Shown: positions 45,170-55,321, numbered from the stretch's first letter. The stretch: DNA of 64,000 nt from Psychrobacter sp. NG254 (GCF_015277735.1 NZ_JADHDA010000002.1:594004-658003); one strand, 5' to 3'. The notes: generated by a model from the letters alone, not told the origin. Program-made: numbers and translations.

Positions 45170-45555
45170 AGCAGCTCCAAAATTAGGCAATGAGTAAGCA
45201 AAAAAATTGTACCGCTAAAGGATTTTAGGCGGTGATAACCATTAGGTGGAGTCGTGCAATATGGACGTACCCAATCGTTAGCAATTTGATCTAGTGTATT
45301 TGCATTGTAGATAGCCCACTAACTGATTAGACAAATGGTCGTAATAGCGGGGTAGCTGACAATATTTTGCTAGCTTAACACCCAAACTTACGAAACTCAA
45401 ATACTAATTACACAGTACCCTAGGCATTTATACCTAATTTGCCTCAACAAAATCATACAGTTACTAAAAAATACAAGGAATTAATACTCTATTAAGTCTA
45501 AAAACATGACTTTTACATCAGTTTTGGCTGTCTGATACAAAGTGACTATCAGTCT
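45170..45555. other. Spacer without recognisable content
   Basis: 386 bp, AT-rich, between metW and the Sel1 gene (both minus strand). I see no gene, repeat or convincing terminator; it should contain the promoter of the Sel1 gene. Confidence 0.5.
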
Positions 45556-46173
45556 TTACTTGATACTTTTCTTAGTCACGCGATAGATGGCAACATCTGC
45601 TAACAAATTAGGTGCTCGGCGTATTAACGCTTTCATTAGTGGTGTGTGACCTTTTTCAGAATCACTTACAGCAAAGCGGTTAATGATATCGATATCATGC
45701 TGCGCGCACAGTTTTTCAAAGTCTTTGAACGTGCATAAATGAATGTTTGGCGTGTTATACCACTCATAAGGCAGTGCTTCAGAGACAGGCATGATGCCCT
45801 TGAGACCCAGATGAACACGGTTTTGCCAATGGGCAAAGTTAGGGAATGTGATGACGGCCTCGCGGGCCACTCGTAGCATGTCGAGCAGCAATACATCAGG
45901 TGATTTGACTGCCTGTAACGCGCGTGCCATCACCACCGTATCGAAGCTGTTATCAGCGAAACGCGCTAAGCCATCATTGAGGTCTTGCTCGACGATGGAT
46001 AATCCTTTGCCGATGGCTTCATTGATTTTATCTTCATCGATCTCGAGGCCATATCCAGTGACGCCTAGGTTCTGCTGTAAATGCGCGAGCAGCTCGCCAT
46101 TACCGCAGCCCAAATCGAGTATGTGTGCCTGCGGTGCAATCCAGCGCTCTGCCAATTGATAGTCCATTCTCAT
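45556..46173 (-). CDS. metW: Methionine biosynthesis protein MetW
   Basis: 205 residues. The ATG at 46173 overlaps the metX stop (ATGA) and has AGGAG upstream, so translation is coupled to metX. SAM-dependent methyltransferase fold: [15 protein letters not shown] (motif I), [14 protein letters not shown] and [11 protein letters not shown]. MetW is required with MetX for homoserine acylation in several proteobacteria, and may act as its activating partner; it lacks a defined methyl acceptor. The overlap supports a stoichiometric complex. Confidence 0.95.
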   Translation of the reverse strand: MRMDYQLAERWIAPQAHILDLGCGNGELLAHLQQNLGVTGYGLEIDEDKINEAIGKGLSIVEQDLNDGLARFADNSFDTVVMARALQAVKSPDVLLLDMLRVAREAVITFPNFAHWQNRVHLGLKGIMPVSEALPYEWYNTPNIHLCTFKDFEKLCAQHDIDIINRFAVSDSEKGHTPLMKALIRRAPNLLADVAIYRVTKKSIK

Positions 46174-47534
46174 GAGCACTCTCCTCTAACTGGGCGACTA
46201 TGGGTAATAGATGGGGCAGTCAAAAAGCCTTTTACAGCACCCATATAACGCGGAATATCGAACAAAAACGAATCATGTCCGTGCGGTGCATCAATATTGA
46301 TATAGCTGACAGGTTTGCCAGTGGCCATAAGTGCATCGACGATTTCTTGTGAGCGCTCAGGGGCAAAGCGCCAGTCAGTGGTGAATGAAACCACCAGATA
46401 CTGGCATTGAGTATGCGCAAAGGCTGCTTTGAGCGCAGAAAGCTCTTGCTGGCGATCAGACTCAATATCTTCAATCGTCGCTACTGCATCTTCTAATTCA
46501 TTCTGTGCATTCGCTTTGCTAGACTCGACAGACGCTGCGATTGAGTCTTCTATTTGCACTGCTGATTCTATATTGTCTTTTGTTACAGTTGATGGGTCTG
46601 AAGAGTAGTCGCGCGTCGGGTCAAAATAGTCTAAGGCTTTGGTCATGAGCAGATAAGTATTGGCATCGAAGTTTTCACTAAAGCGCTCGCCTTGATAGCG
46701 TAAGTAGCTCTCAACTTGAAACTCGACATCATAACCATACATAAACTTGCCAGATTTTAAATCACGGCCAAATTTGGCTTTCATCGCATCATCAGTCAAA
46801 TAGGTAATGTGACCAACCATACGCGCGAGGATGAGCCCACGCCGCGGATAAGTGCCTGCTTGTAAATAGCGACCATCTTTAAAGTCAGGATCGGATAGTA
46901 TCGACTGACGTGCGACTTCGTTAAAGGCAATGTTTTGCGCAGAGAGCTTGGGAGTACTGGCAATAACCACACAGCGCTTTAGGCGTTCTGGGTAATCGAC
47001 AGACCATTGCAGCGCTTGCATTCCGCCCATCGAGCCGCCAACGATAGCGTGCCAAACGTCAATTCCTAGACGGTCTGAGAGCATGGCTTGGGTTTTTACC
47101 CAGTCTTTGATTGTGATCAGCGGAAAGTCAGGGCCATACACCTGCGGCTCATCGCTGTCATCCACACCAACGCTATCAGGATTAATGGTGGTAGGCCCTG
47201 TTGAGCCAAAGCAGCTACCAATATTATTGACGCACACCACATAAAACTGATTGGTATCGATGGCTTTGTTGGGACCAATCATATTGTCCCACCAGCCTGC
47301 CTTTTTTTCATCGCTGCTATGAAAGCCGGCTGCATGGTGATTGCCAGATAATGCATGACAGATCAAAATAGCATTTGAGTGGTCGCTATTGAGCGTGCCA
47401 TAAGTTTCTACCATCAAATCAAACGAGGGCAGGGTACGGTTACACTCCAAGGTCAATGGCTCAGCGAAATGGAAGTTTTGGGGCGTAACGACACCCACTG
47501 AACCTGCCGTAGTATGGGCTGAGCTATTAGACAT
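46170..47534 (-). CDS. metX: Homoserine O-acyltransferase MetX
   Basis: 454 residues from the ATG at 47534; TTG codons up to 24 codons upstream could also serve, and none has a good Shine-Dalgarno. Alpha/beta hydrolase: [11 protein letters not shown] oxyanion region, nucleophile Ser in [13 protein letters not shown], Asp in [14 protein letters not shown], His in [10 protein letters not shown]. It acylates homoserine with acetyl-CoA or succinyl-CoA for methionine synthesis; which acyl donor is not obvious. Odd: between [11 protein letters not shown] and the Asp segment lies an acidic, Ala/Ser-rich insertion of about 55 residues (for instance [16 protein letters not shown]) not expected in the family. 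Operon with metW. Confidence 0.93.
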   Translation of the reverse strand: MSNSSAHTTAGSVGVVTPQNFHFAEPLTLECNRTLPSFDLMVETYGTLNSDHSNAILICHALSGNHHAAGFHSSDEKKAGWWDNMIGPNKAIDTNQFYVVCVNNIGSCFGSTGPTTINPDSVGVDDSDEPQVYGPDFPLITIKDWVKTQAMLSDRLGIDVWHAIVGGSMGGMQALQWSVDYPERLKRCVVIASTPKLSAQNIAFNEVARQSILSDPDFKDGRYLQAGTYPRRGLILARMVGHITYLTDDAMKAKFGRDLKSGKFMYGYDVEFQVESYLRYQGERFSENFDANTYLLMTKALDYFDPTRDYSSDPSTVTKDNIESAVQIEDSIAASVESSKANAQNELEDAVATIEDIESDRQQELSALKAAFAHTQCQYLVVSFTTDWRFAPERSQEIVDALMATGKPVSYINIDAPHGHDSFLFDIPRYMGAVKGFLTAPSITHSRPVRGECS

Positions 47535-47893
47535 GGCCTCAGAATCATGGGGCTGGTCACTGGTATTATCAGAGCGTGCGTTCAAAGCTACCTCGCAAGA
47601 CAACAATCATCAATAAAATAAAAGCAAAATGGCAAGATGTTGATAGACTATTTTACCTACGCAGTTTTTATAAACTGAGCCTGCCTATTGTATGGCGATG
47701 CGCGTAGGAGTACAACCGTCACGCGAGCCTTTCAGGTACAGTTTTTTGGACGAGGGAAAGTATAAGAGCCGTAGACAACTAGTAATGAACAAACATTGAA
47801 TAAATAGCCACTGCATTTCAAATTGTATAAGTCCGTTTTTCGTGCGTGCCACTAATATATAAAATGCGACACTAATGAGATACCTATTCAATC

Positions 47894-47921
47894 TTGTCTT
47901 AACCGTTTTACCTCTTATAAT
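47894..47921 (+). promoter_or_regulatory. Promoter of hemH
   Basis: TTGTCT (47894-47899), 16 bp, TATAAT (47916-47921). The -10 is a consensus match and lies about 45 bp upstream of the hemH start. Confidence 0.7.
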
Positions 47922-47964
47922 GGTGACATCATCTTTAATAACTTACTGCTAATAAAGTGCCACT

Positions 47965-48984
47965 ATGAAACCTAAATTGCCCCCACGTATTGCCGTTTTG
48001 CTAGTGAATCTCGGTACGCCAGATGAGCCAACGGCACCTGCTGTACGTCGCTATCTTAAACAATTTTTGTCAGACCCACGGGTTATTGAAATTCCTAAAT
48101 TCCTATGGGCGATCATTCTGAATCTATTTGTCTTACCAAGTCGCCCAAAGCGCGTAGCAAAAGCCTATGCCAGTATTTGGGAAGGTGATTCTCCGATTCG
48201 TAAGATATTAAAGAGCCAAGTTGAGCTATTAGAGCCGCGTCTGGCGAATAGTGTGGCGCCATTTCGCGTCTCTGTGCATTCAGCGATGAGCTATGGCAAT
48301 CCTGGTTTGCCCGATGTGATGGACACGCTGCGCGGCGAAGGGGTTGATCATTTCGTTATTTTGCCATTGTTTCCGCAGTATTCAGCTTCTTCAGGCGGTG
48401 CAGTATATGATGCGCTGACCAAATGGACGCTCAAGCAGCGTAACTTGCCCAATTATACGATTGTCAAAGACTACTTTGCCCATCCGCTGTATATACAGGC
48501 ATTGGCTGATTCTATTCGCCGTTTCCAAGAAAAGCATGGTAAGCCTGACAAGTTGATGTTTAGCTTTCACGGTATTCCGCAGCCTTATGCTGATAAAGGC
48601 GATCCGTATCCTAAACGCTGCAAATGTACGGCAGCACAAGTCGCACACGCGCTTGGTCTGAACGATGACGAATGGATCATCAGTTTCCAATCGCGCTTTG
48701 GTAAGCAGGAATGGGTCAAGCCGTATACTGACGTGGTATTGGAAGATTGGGGTAAGTCAGGCGTGCGCTCGGTGCAAGTGATTAGCCCTGCATTTTCAGC
48801 CGATTGTCTTGAGACACTAGAAGAACTGGCAATTGAGAACCGTGAAAATTTCCTTCACGCAGGCGGGCAAGAGTATCACTATATCCCAGCACTCAACCTT
48901 GATGAGGCACACATTGAGTTGCTTGAAGCGTTGAGTCTGCCGCTAGTCAAAGGCTGGGCTGGCACGTTAGATGGCTGGGCCTAA
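47965..48984 (+). CDS. hemH: Ferrochelatase
   Basis: 339 residues. Inserts Fe(II) into protoporphyrin IX, the last step of protoheme synthesis. Conserved blocks: [33 protein letters not shown] (N-terminal), the iron-site histidine in [17 protein letters not shown], and the acidic motif [28 protein letters not shown] cysteine pair follows the DPYPKR segment. Membrane-associated, soluble fold. Start immediately downstream of a consensus-like promoter; no strong Shine-Dalgarno box is visible. Followed by a terminator; monocistronic. Confidence 0.96.
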   Translation: MKPKLPPRIAVLLVNLGTPDEPTAPAVRRYLKQFLSDPRVIEIPKFLWAIILNLFVLPSRPKRVAKAYASIWEGDSPIRKILKSQVELLEPRLANSVAPFRVSVHSAMSYGNPGLPDVMDTLRGEGVDHFVILPLFPQYSASSGGAVYDALTKWTLKQRNLPNYTIVKDYFAHPLYIQALADSIRRFQEKHGKPDKLMFSFHGIPQPYADKGDPYPKRCKCTAAQVAHALGLNDDEWIISFQSRFGKQEWVKPYTDVVLEDWGKSGVRSVQVISPAFSADCLETLEELAIENRENFLHAGGQEYHYIPALNLDEAHIELLEALSLPLVKGWAGTLDGWA

Positions 48985-49043
48985 TCCGTAATAAAGGTAT
49001 CTTTTTATTAATGAAAGAACTTATTGATGAAAGAGTACGTCAT

Positions 49044-49080
49044 AAAAAAGCACGCTTAATATAAGTTAAGCGTGCTTTTT
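49044..49080 (+). terminator. Terminator of hemH
   Basis: AAAAAAGCACGCTTA and TAAGCGTGCTTTTT form a perfect stem. Also suitable for the convergent acidic-protein gene. Confidence 0.9.
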
Positions 49081-49115
49081 CGTTTAAAAGGCTGTATTAA
49101 CAATCGCAGTTATTT

Positions 49116-49466
49116 TTAGAAATCATCATCGTTACTGCGTTCGGCGGCTTCTCTGTCCACGATATCCATCGAATCTGGATAATCACGGTCATCCAAATTG
49201 TCTTGCACCAAAATCTCATCGACACGTGACTCGTCTATGTTTTGACGATGTGCAGGTGTCAGGCCTTGGATAGCATCGGTACCGACTTCTGAATTATTAA
49301 ACCCTACACTATTATCAATCACATCATCATTGTCGATAGTGTGTAGCATAGGATTGTCTAAATCGACCAGTTGGTTGTCTTGTTCATCTGTGTTGTCATT
49401 ATTATCAAGGCCATTTCCGTCAATATGATCCATCTCTTCTGGTAATGGGTTTTTTGAGTTTTCCAT
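49116..49466 (-). CDS. Small acidic protein of unknown function
   Basis: 116 residues, extremely rich in Asp and Asn (LDNNDNTDEQDNQLVDLDN, VIDNSVGFNNSEVG) with few basic or aromatic residues. No signal peptide, membrane helix or recognised domain. AAGGA lies upstream of the ATG at a good distance, supporting translation. Probably intrinsically disordered. I cannot assign a function; a divalent-cation or nucleic-acid mimic role would be speculation. Confidence 0.65.
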   Translation of the reverse strand: MENSKNPLPEEMDHIDGNGLDNNDNTDEQDNQLVDLDNPMLHTIDNDDVIDNSVGFNNSEVGTDAIQGLTPAHRQNIDESRVDEILVQDNLDDRDYPDSMDIVDREAAERSNDDDF

Positions 49467-49619
49467 GATAGCTTCCTTATTATTTACGATTATTATTGAT
49501 GGTTGTTGTTAATGTCATTCATTAAGGTAAGTGTGACGGGTTATGATTATCACTGATAGTAGTAAGGTGTCACAGGATGTTCAAAAAATGTAAGACAAAC
49601 AATAAAAATGAGATGCCCG

Positions 49620-50909
49620 ATGATTGTCAGTGCTAAAAGTCTAATAGCAGTATCCTTAATGAGCGCTACCGTAGGTATGACAGCATGCAAGCGCTTGCCT
49701 TTTACCAATTCAGATAGCAGTCGCGGCGCTGTTAACTTACAGCAGCCGCTCGTTATTGATGGCAAACTGCCGACAGCCACGACGATAATCGACTGCGCAC
49801 AACTAGAACTCAAGCAAACGGTTGTGGTAAAAGGCCATAGCACACTTAGTAATGGCTGTGATTTGACAGGGCAATCGATACGTTTTGAGCTGAACCAATC
49901 AAACAGCTCACTCGACTGTGGTGGTACGTTGCTCAGCACGATGAGTGATGATAACTCAAAGGCCAGCGCGATTATGATTAAGCCTAAAACAGATAAGGCT
50001 ATAAAAAATATTGCCGTTGCCAATTGTCATGTGACGGGCTATGGTCATGCACTACACATTCGCCAATATAGCAACCCAAATCAGCGTTACGCACGCGGCT
50101 TTATCAATCCTGCTGCCAATCGCGCCCTTGCTCCAAATGGTATTCGCATCATTAATGTTAGCAGTCGCAATAGTATCAATAGTGGCATGTTCATCGGTGA
50201 TCATGTACATGACATCATTTTTGACAAAGTACGTATCCAAAACGCAGGCACAGTGGGATTGTATTTAGAATTCGGTAGCCGCGATAATGTGATCAAAAAC
50301 TCTGTGTTTGTCGGCAATGGTTTTCGTACATTTAAGCCCAATCGTGAAGCCATTGCTGTCGATTCATCGAGCAACAACCGTATCGAAAACAATCACTTTA
50401 TTCATAATGGCGCAGGCAGTGTACTGCTATATCGCAATTGCTTCGAGCATGCCGATGATCCAACGCGGGGCAATCATTTTAAACGTACTGAATCGAGCCG
50501 AGACAATATTATTGCCAATAATGTCTTTGAAGACGAGCCAGTTGGTGTTTGGGTAGCATCAAGACAGTCCCGCAATCTCAAAGGTTTTGAATGCGGTGCT
50601 TATTTAGTCAAGCAAACACCATTTGCTAGCTACCATTTGGACAGTGCCAAAAACAATCAAATTGTTGATAACCGTTTTGAGCAGGTAGAGAAGGGCGTTA
50701 TCGTAGAGGATGACGGCACACTGATTGAGGGGAATAGGTTTGCAGCGACGGTAGGTATGCCTATCGCTGTGGGTTCTGAGATTCGTGAAGAAAGCGCGGC
50801 AGGCGCGATTAAAAACACACGGATTAAAGACAATATTTTTATCGATAAATCTATCGAGCAAGCGATTAGTATCCGCGCTGCAAGCAAAACGGCTACCCAT
50901 ATCGAGTAG
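49620..50909 (+). CDS. Right-handed parallel beta-helix lipoprotein
   Basis: 429 residues from the ATG at 49620, favoured by GAGA 6 bp upstream (an in-frame ATG lies four codons earlier). Signal peptide with a plausible lipobox ending MTAC, then a long beta-helix of repeated N-x-I-x-N-N-x-F turns: RDNVIKNSVFVGNGF, NNRIENNHFIHNG, RDNIIANNVFEDEP, NNQIVDNRFEQVE and TRIKDNIFIDKS. Such PbH1/NosD-type repeats occur in polysaccharide-active enzymes and surface adhesins; I see no catalytic signature to choose. The stop codon sits in a terminator-like hairpin. Confidence 0.82.
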   Translation: MIVSAKSLIAVSLMSATVGMTACKRLPFTNSDSSRGAVNLQQPLVIDGKLPTATTIIDCAQLELKQTVVVKGHSTLSNGCDLTGQSIRFELNQSNSSLDCGGTLLSTMSDDNSKASAIMIKPKTDKAIKNIAVANCHVTGYGHALHIRQYSNPNQRYARGFINPAANRALAPNGIRIINVSSRNSINSGMFIGDHVHDIIFDKVRIQNAGTVGLYLEFGSRDNVIKNSVFVGNGFRTFKPNREAIAVDSSSNNRIENNHFIHNGAGSVLLYRNCFEHADDPTRGNHFKRTESSRDNIIANNVFEDEPVGVWVASRQSRNLKGFECGAYLVKQTPFASYHLDSAKNNQIVDNRFEQVEKGVIVEDDGTLIEGNRFAATVGMPIAVGSEIREESAAGAIKNTRIKDNIFIDKSIEQAISIRAASKTATHIE

Positions 50910-50913
50910 CCGT
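50889..50913. terminator. Hairpin overlapping the end of the beta-helix gene
   Basis: ACGGCTAC and GTAGCCGT pair around a 9-nt loop. The stop TAG (50907-50909) is inside the stem. AT-rich tail TAAATATTTCTTT. Likely terminator for the plus-strand gene. Confidence 0.6.
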
Positions 50914-50950
50914 AAATATTTCTTTAATACTTATAAAACATTGACGAGTG

Positions 50951-51487
50951 TTATTTACTGCTGTGGTTTAGCTCATAGTCTGAGGGATAGCCAAAACCTG
51001 CTGCAGATTCTGTCAAATTGAAGCGCCAAATATAAGTTAAGGCAATGGCATAAATCGCGGTTTCAGCCAGTTCTTCAACGATACCGCCCAGCGTATGAGG
51101 AAACCCGATCGCGTTCTCTCCCATATATTGTACGATAGCGAGTGCAGTGACGCCAAGGTAGACAGAAACATGAACGCTTTTTAATACGGCCCATAGGTAG
51201 CGTCTTGAATAAGCAAATAAACCAAGGGCGACAAGGTAAATAACGGTCAGAACGATGTCTTCCCACCAGTCATAAGACTGACTGAGAAAGGAGAAGTCGT
51301 TTGGAACCAATAAGTCTGGTAAGTAGTTCAGCTCGCGGCGAATCACAGCGATGAACACGAGTACAGTTGCCAGCCAAAAAGCCTGAATCTGTTTAATGTG
51401 ACTCTGCATGACGTACTGTAAGCTGCGCAGCAGGCAGGCTATCAACAGGATAATACCAGGCGCTTCGATAATGCCATCTGTATTCAA
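50951..51487 (-). CDS. Multi-pass membrane protein of unknown function
   Basis: 178 residues, about five membrane helices: IILLIACLLRSLQYV, FWLATVLVFIAVI, IVLTVIYLVALGLFAY, VYLGVTALAIVQYM and ELAETAIYAIALTYIW. I do not recognise the family. It appears to start with TTG at 51487: AGGAG lies 9 bp upstream and no ATG occurs until well inside the first helix. Conserved-looking acidic residues (GIVEELAETA) in the last helix. Convergent with the beta-helix gene. Confidence 0.68.
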   Translation of the reverse strand: MNTDGIIEAPGIILLIACLLRSLQYVMQSHIKQIQAFWLATVLVFIAVIRRELNYLPDLLVPNDFSFLSQSYDWWEDIVLTVIYLVALGLFAYSRRYLWAVLKSVHVSVYLGVTALAIVQYMGENAIGFPHTLGGIVEELAETAIYAIALTYIWRFNLTESAAGFGYPSDYELNHSSK

Positions 51488-51513
51488 AATAAGACACTCC
51501 TGATTTTAAGGGC

Positions 51514-51539
51514 AAAAAAGTGAGCTCAAAGGCTCACTC
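51514..51539 (-). terminator. Terminator of polA
   Basis: On the minus strand, AGTGAGC and GCTCACT form the stem, followed by TTTTTTG. It is about 150 bp beyond the polA stop and upstream of the membrane-protein gene. Confidence 0.65.
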
Positions 51540-51691
51540 TAGACCGAACACTGTGTAATGCGTATATGGGGCTAATATCATCCGTGCCATCAGCAATGTT
51601 GTAATACTGATGGTGGGCTGAATAGCAACTTTAGTGGTGCCAAGTATAAAAAAAACAACCCACACTCTATCTCATTTACCCAAATCAGTGA

Positions 51692-54676
51692 TTAGTGTGC
51701 TTCATCCCAGTTCTGACCGCTATCCGTCTCAACCAGTAACGGTACGGCAAAGTCTACATGCCAGCCTTTATTGACAGCGGTTGTCGTTAAGACATCTTGC
51801 ATCGCATCAATAATAAGCTGGCTAACCTCATCTACTTTATCGGCATCGACTTCGAACACCAGTTCATCATGGACTTGCAGTAGCATTTTGGCGTGCTCTT
51901 TTGGCAGCACTTTATCGACCGCAATCATGGCAAGCTTAATTAAGTCTGCTGCTGAACCCTGTAGAGGTGCGTTAATTGCTGCACGTTCAGCGCCTTGCTT
52001 GACCATGCGGTTGCTATGATTGATATCAGGCGTATAGAGCTTACGGCCCAATATCGTTTCTACATAGCCTTGTTCGTACGCACTGGCGCGCGTATTGATC
52101 ATATAGTTTTTGACGCCTGGATAGCGCTCAAAATACATATCGATATAGTCTTGCGCCTCGTTACGGCTCATTTGCAGCTGTTTGGCTAGACCAAACGCAC
52201 TCATGCCATACAGTAGGCCAAAGTTAATGGCCTTAGCATTACGACGTTCAGTCGAGGTGACGTCAGCGACATCTTTGCCCAGCACTTCAGCAGCGGTGGC
52301 AGCGTGAATATCTAACCCTTCGTTAAAAGCATGAGTAAGCGCATTATCGCCTGAGAAATGCGCCATCAACCGGAGCTCGATTTGTGAATAATCGGCTGCT
52401 AAAATCACACGACCTGCTGGTGCAATAAAGGCCTGACGAATCAAGCGACCAGTGGCAGTACGAATCGGGATGTTTTGTAAATTGGGATCAGTCGAAGACA
52501 AACGTCCAGTGCTGGTCAGTGCTTGATGATAGCTAGTGTGTACACGATCGGTCTCGCTATCTGCGACATTATCAAGCGCATCGGTATAAGTGCTCTTGAG
52601 CTTAGATAGGCTACGATATTCCAACGTGATATCGACCAGTGGATGGTCGATTTTTGACAATACCGCTTCACCAGTCGAGTACTGACCGGACTTGGTTTTT
52701 TTGCCACCCGGTACGCCAAGCTTTTCAAACAGCATCTCGCCCAGTTGCTTTGGCGAACCGAGATTGAATTCTTCACCAGCCACTTCATAGGCACGTTTTT
52801 CTAATGCAATGATTTCTTCATCAAAGCGTTTTGATAGCTCGTTTAAGAATGGACGCTTGATCAAGATACCGTTTGCTTCCATTTGGCACAGAATCTCAGC
52901 CGTTGGAATCTCTAACTCATGTAGCAGTTTGGCATTATTGTCATCGTTAGCGAGCTCAACACTGAAAACATCAAACAACTGATAGGTAATATCAGCATCT
53001 TCACAAGCGTAGTCGCTAGCGATATCGATGGCCACTTGGTCAAAGGTGACTTGTTTAGCGCCTTTACCCGCCACTTCCTCAAAGCTGATGGTCTGAGTTT
53101 GTAGATAATGACGCGCCAAATCATCCATGCCGTGGCGAGTGGCCGCTGCATTAATCACATAGCTGGCAAGCATGGTATCCATCGCCCAGTTGTTCGGTTG
53201 CTCGTGTATCGCGCCGACCAAATCGATATCATAATGACTAAGAATGTGGGCATCGTATTTTAGATGCTGACCGATTTTACCGATATTTGGATTTTCTAAC
53301 ACATGCTTTAAGCGTGCCAGTACCGTATCGCGGTCGAGCTGCTTTGCGGTTAGCTCATCACCTTCTAGACTGTGCGTCAGCGGAATGTAGTAGGCTTCGT
53401 GGGCTTGCATGGCAAAAGACAGACCAACGATTTGTGCCTCACGCCAATGAACACTGGTGGTTTCGGTATCGATAACAAAGTGTGACGACGCCTCTAATGA
53501 CGTCAGCAAACTATCAAATGCAGGCATATCCAAGATAGTGTGCCACGCCTTATCCTGATGTTTGCGGTCTGTGATGTGTCCACTATTGGTCGATTGTAGA
53601 GATTTGGCGATTTGTGCCTGCGACTCAGCATCAGCGCGACTGTCAGCGACACTTTGTGCGCCGTTCCCATTCGCGGGATGATTTGGGTGATCGAGTGACG
53701 CCAGCTCATTTCTAAACTCGAGCTCATTATATAGCTCGCGTAACTCGTCTATATGAGCACTAGGGTCAGTATTGATTTTGAGGTCATTCCAGTCTTGGCC
53801 GATGGCCAAATCTGTGACGATAGTGGCGAGTTTCCGATTGAACGGAATATCATCAGCGTGCTCGATTAAGCCTTTTGCCCCGCGACCTTTAATAAAGCCA
53901 ATATGCTTTAACATATTACCGATATCACCATACTCAACGAGTAAATCTTTGGCTGTTTTTTTACCGATACCAGGCACACCTTTAATACCATCTGATGCAT
54001 CACCCATCAAGGTCAAAAAATCAATCATTTGATTAGGGTTAATACCAAGTTTGTCGATGACGGCTTGGGTGTCTGTCACTTTTCCCGTAAAACTGTCTTC
54101 CAATATCACGCAGTCATTGACCAGCTGCATCATGTCTTTGTCACCGGTTGAGATGACGACGTGATGACCTTGCTCGACGGCGCGATGGGCCAACGTACCG
54201 ATGATGTCATCGGCTTCTGCACCCTCGATACGCAACAGCGGAATCCCCAGTGCTGTGACCAAGCGATGAATATAAGGAATCTGCTCTACTAGTTCGATAT
54301 CGATGGGCGGACGCGCGGCTTTATAGTCGGTCGACATATGATGACGAAACGTTGGTGACTTGGTATCAAAGCAAACTGCCATATGAGTAGGGTGATAACG
54401 ACGCATCAGCTTGAGTAGTGCGTTTAATGTGCCGCGAATGGCATTGGTTATCAGGCCTTGAGTGTTTTGCATGGTTTTTGGTAGGGCATGATAAGTGCGA
54501 AACAGATAGTACGAGCCATCAACCAAGATAAATGGTGGCTGATCTTTGTCCACATGACTGGTGTCCATGGTCGCCACATTGGGCATGGTGTCAAAATTTG
54601 GCATGGCCTTTGGGTCGAGCGCTTGATGGGAATTGTGGTCACTGTCTGTGTTGGAGTTGGTCATAGGATCAGTCAT
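51692..54676 (-). CDS. polA: DNA polymerase I
   Basis: 994 residues from the ATG at 54676 (a GTG three codons earlier is possible). Three complete activities: 5' nuclease (about 45-335; DGSYYLFRTYHALP, YKAARPP, EADDIIGTLAH, STGDKDMMQLV, DFLTLMGDASDGIKGVPGIGKKTA), 3'-5' exonuclease (about 385-570; DTETT, HLKYDAHIL, YACEDADITYQ) and family A polymerase (motif A DYSQIELRLMAHFSGD, motif B RRNAKAINFGLLYGMSAFGL, motif C QVHDELVFEV). Okazaki-fragment maturation and repair. A Asn/Asp-rich N-terminal extension of about 40 residues and a polar linker (about 340-375) make it longer than the E. coli enzyme (928). Confidence 0.97.
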   Translation of the reverse strand: MTDPMTNSNTDSDHNSHQALDPKAMPNFDTMPNVATMDTSHVDKDQPPFILVDGSYYLFRTYHALPKTMQNTQGLITNAIRGTLNALLKLMRRYHPTHMAVCFDTKSPTFRHHMSTDYKAARPPIDIELVEQIPYIHRLVTALGIPLLRIEGAEADDIIGTLAHRAVEQGHHVVISTGDKDMMQLVNDCVILEDSFTGKVTDTQAVIDKLGINPNQMIDFLTLMGDASDGIKGVPGIGKKTAKDLLVEYGDIGNMLKHIGFIKGRGAKGLIEHADDIPFNRKLATIVTDLAIGQDWNDLKINTDPSAHIDELRELYNELEFRNELASLDHPNHPANGNGAQSVADSRADAESQAQIAKSLQSTNSGHITDRKHQDKAWHTILDMPAFDSLLTSLEASSHFVIDTETTSVHWREAQIVGLSFAMQAHEAYYIPLTHSLEGDELTAKQLDRDTVLARLKHVLENPNIGKIGQHLKYDAHILSHYDIDLVGAIHEQPNNWAMDTMLASYVINAAATRHGMDDLARHYLQTQTISFEEVAGKGAKQVTFDQVAIDIASDYACEDADITYQLFDVFSVELANDDNNAKLLHELEIPTAEILCQMEANGILIKRPFLNELSKRFDEEIIALEKRAYEVAGEEFNLGSPKQLGEMLFEKLGVPGGKKTKSGQYSTGEAVLSKIDHPLVDITLEYRSLSKLKSTYTDALDNVADSETDRVHTSYHQALTSTGRLSSTDPNLQNIPIRTATGRLIRQAFIAPAGRVILAADYSQIELRLMAHFSGDNALTHAFNEGLDIHAATAAEVLGKDVADVTSTERRNAKAINFGLLYGMSAFGLAKQLQMSRNEAQDYIDMYFERYPGVKNYMINTRASAYEQGYVETILGRKLYTPDINHSNRMVKQGAERAAINAPLQGSAADLIKLAMIAVDKVLPKEHAKMLLQVHDELVFEVDADKVDEVSQLIIDAMQDVLTTTAVNKGWHVDFAVPLLVETDSGQNWDEAH

Positions 54677-54727
54677 AAAGGTCACTTATCAGCTATTAGA
54701 TAAAAATATACGGTTATTATAACGATA

Positions 54728-54780
54728 AAATGAGGACATGCCGAACTGCTTAAGCGTTACGAGATGTTGTAGCGATAATA
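54728..54780. repeat. Composite remnant of both repeat families upstream of polA
   Basis: AAATGAGGACATGCC (54728-54742) matches the outer end of family 2. Directly after it, GAACTGCTTAAGCGTTACGAG (54743 onward) matches the start of family 1 (GAACTGCTAAACCGCTACGGTG) with a few differences. Fragments only; low certainty. Confidence 0.4.
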
Positions 54781-54802
54781 TTTTTTCACCAAAATTTCAA
54801 AC

Positions 54803-54834
54803 AAAAAAAGAACCCAGACCAGCTGAGTTCTTTT
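54803..54834 (-). terminator. Terminator of ohr
   Basis: On the minus strand, AAAAGAACTCAG and CTGGGTTCTTTTTTT pair (one G-U) with a 5-nt loop. Confidence 0.85.
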
Positions 54835-54907
54835 ATAATTAACCTACTATCACTTTAATCGTTATCTACTTGATAGCTATCTATTGGATAATGGGTCGAT
54901 AAGTACG

Positions 54908-55321
54908 TTATTTGACTTCTGACGTTACGCTAACATCGATATTGCCGCGTGTGGCTTTAGAGTATGGGCATACTTGATGCGCTTTTTCGACCAATGCTTG
55001 AAACTCATCAGCAGACAGTTCAGTGTTTTCACCGATCACATGGATTCTGGCTGCAATTTGATAATCGTGGCCTTCACCTTGCAATAGATCGACTTCGATC
55101 TGGGTGGTTGAGTCAAATTTTGCTTTTTCCATTTGTTTAACAGCACCAAGCGCACCATCAAAGCAGGCGCTGTAGCCTATTGCAAACATTTGCTCTGGAT
55201 TGTTGCCTTCTTTGCCAGAACCTGGTGGTACCATGTTGATGCTAAGATCGTTATCGCTTAAGCTGGCTGTACCTGCACGGCCGCCAGTAACAGTTGCTTT
55301 GGTAGAATATAGCGTTTTCAT
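54908..55321 (-). CDS. ohr: Organic hydroperoxide resistance protein Ohr
   Basis: 137 residues, OsmC/Ohr fold. Thiol peroxidase that reduces organic hydroperoxides with lipoyl or dihydrolipoamide-type reductants. The two catalytic cysteines are C53 (GYSACFDGAL) and C118 (CPYSKATRGNIDV), with the Arg in GGRAG. Length and second-Cys context (CPYSKATRGN) mark Ohr rather than OsmC. AAGGA precedes the ATG. No ohrR is adjacent, so the usual local repressor is missing or elsewhere. Confidence 0.95.
   Translation of the reverse strand: MKTLYSTKATVTGGRAGTASLSDNDLSINMVPPGSGKEGNNPEQMFAIGYSACFDGALGAVKQMEKAKFDSTTQIEVDLLQGEGHDYQIAARIHVIGENTELSADEFQALVEKAHQVCPYSKATRGNIDVSVTSEVK

Noticed and set aside
47640..47890. 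Possible SAM-responsive leader or riboswitch upstream of metX
   Set aside because: No SAM-riboswitch-like core or terminator pair could be recognised, and the sequence is not a clear stem series.
49550..50023. Minus-strand reading frame of 157 codons overlapping the start of the beta-helix gene
   Set aside because: The plus-strand gene has a signal peptide and clear repeats; the antisense product has no motif.
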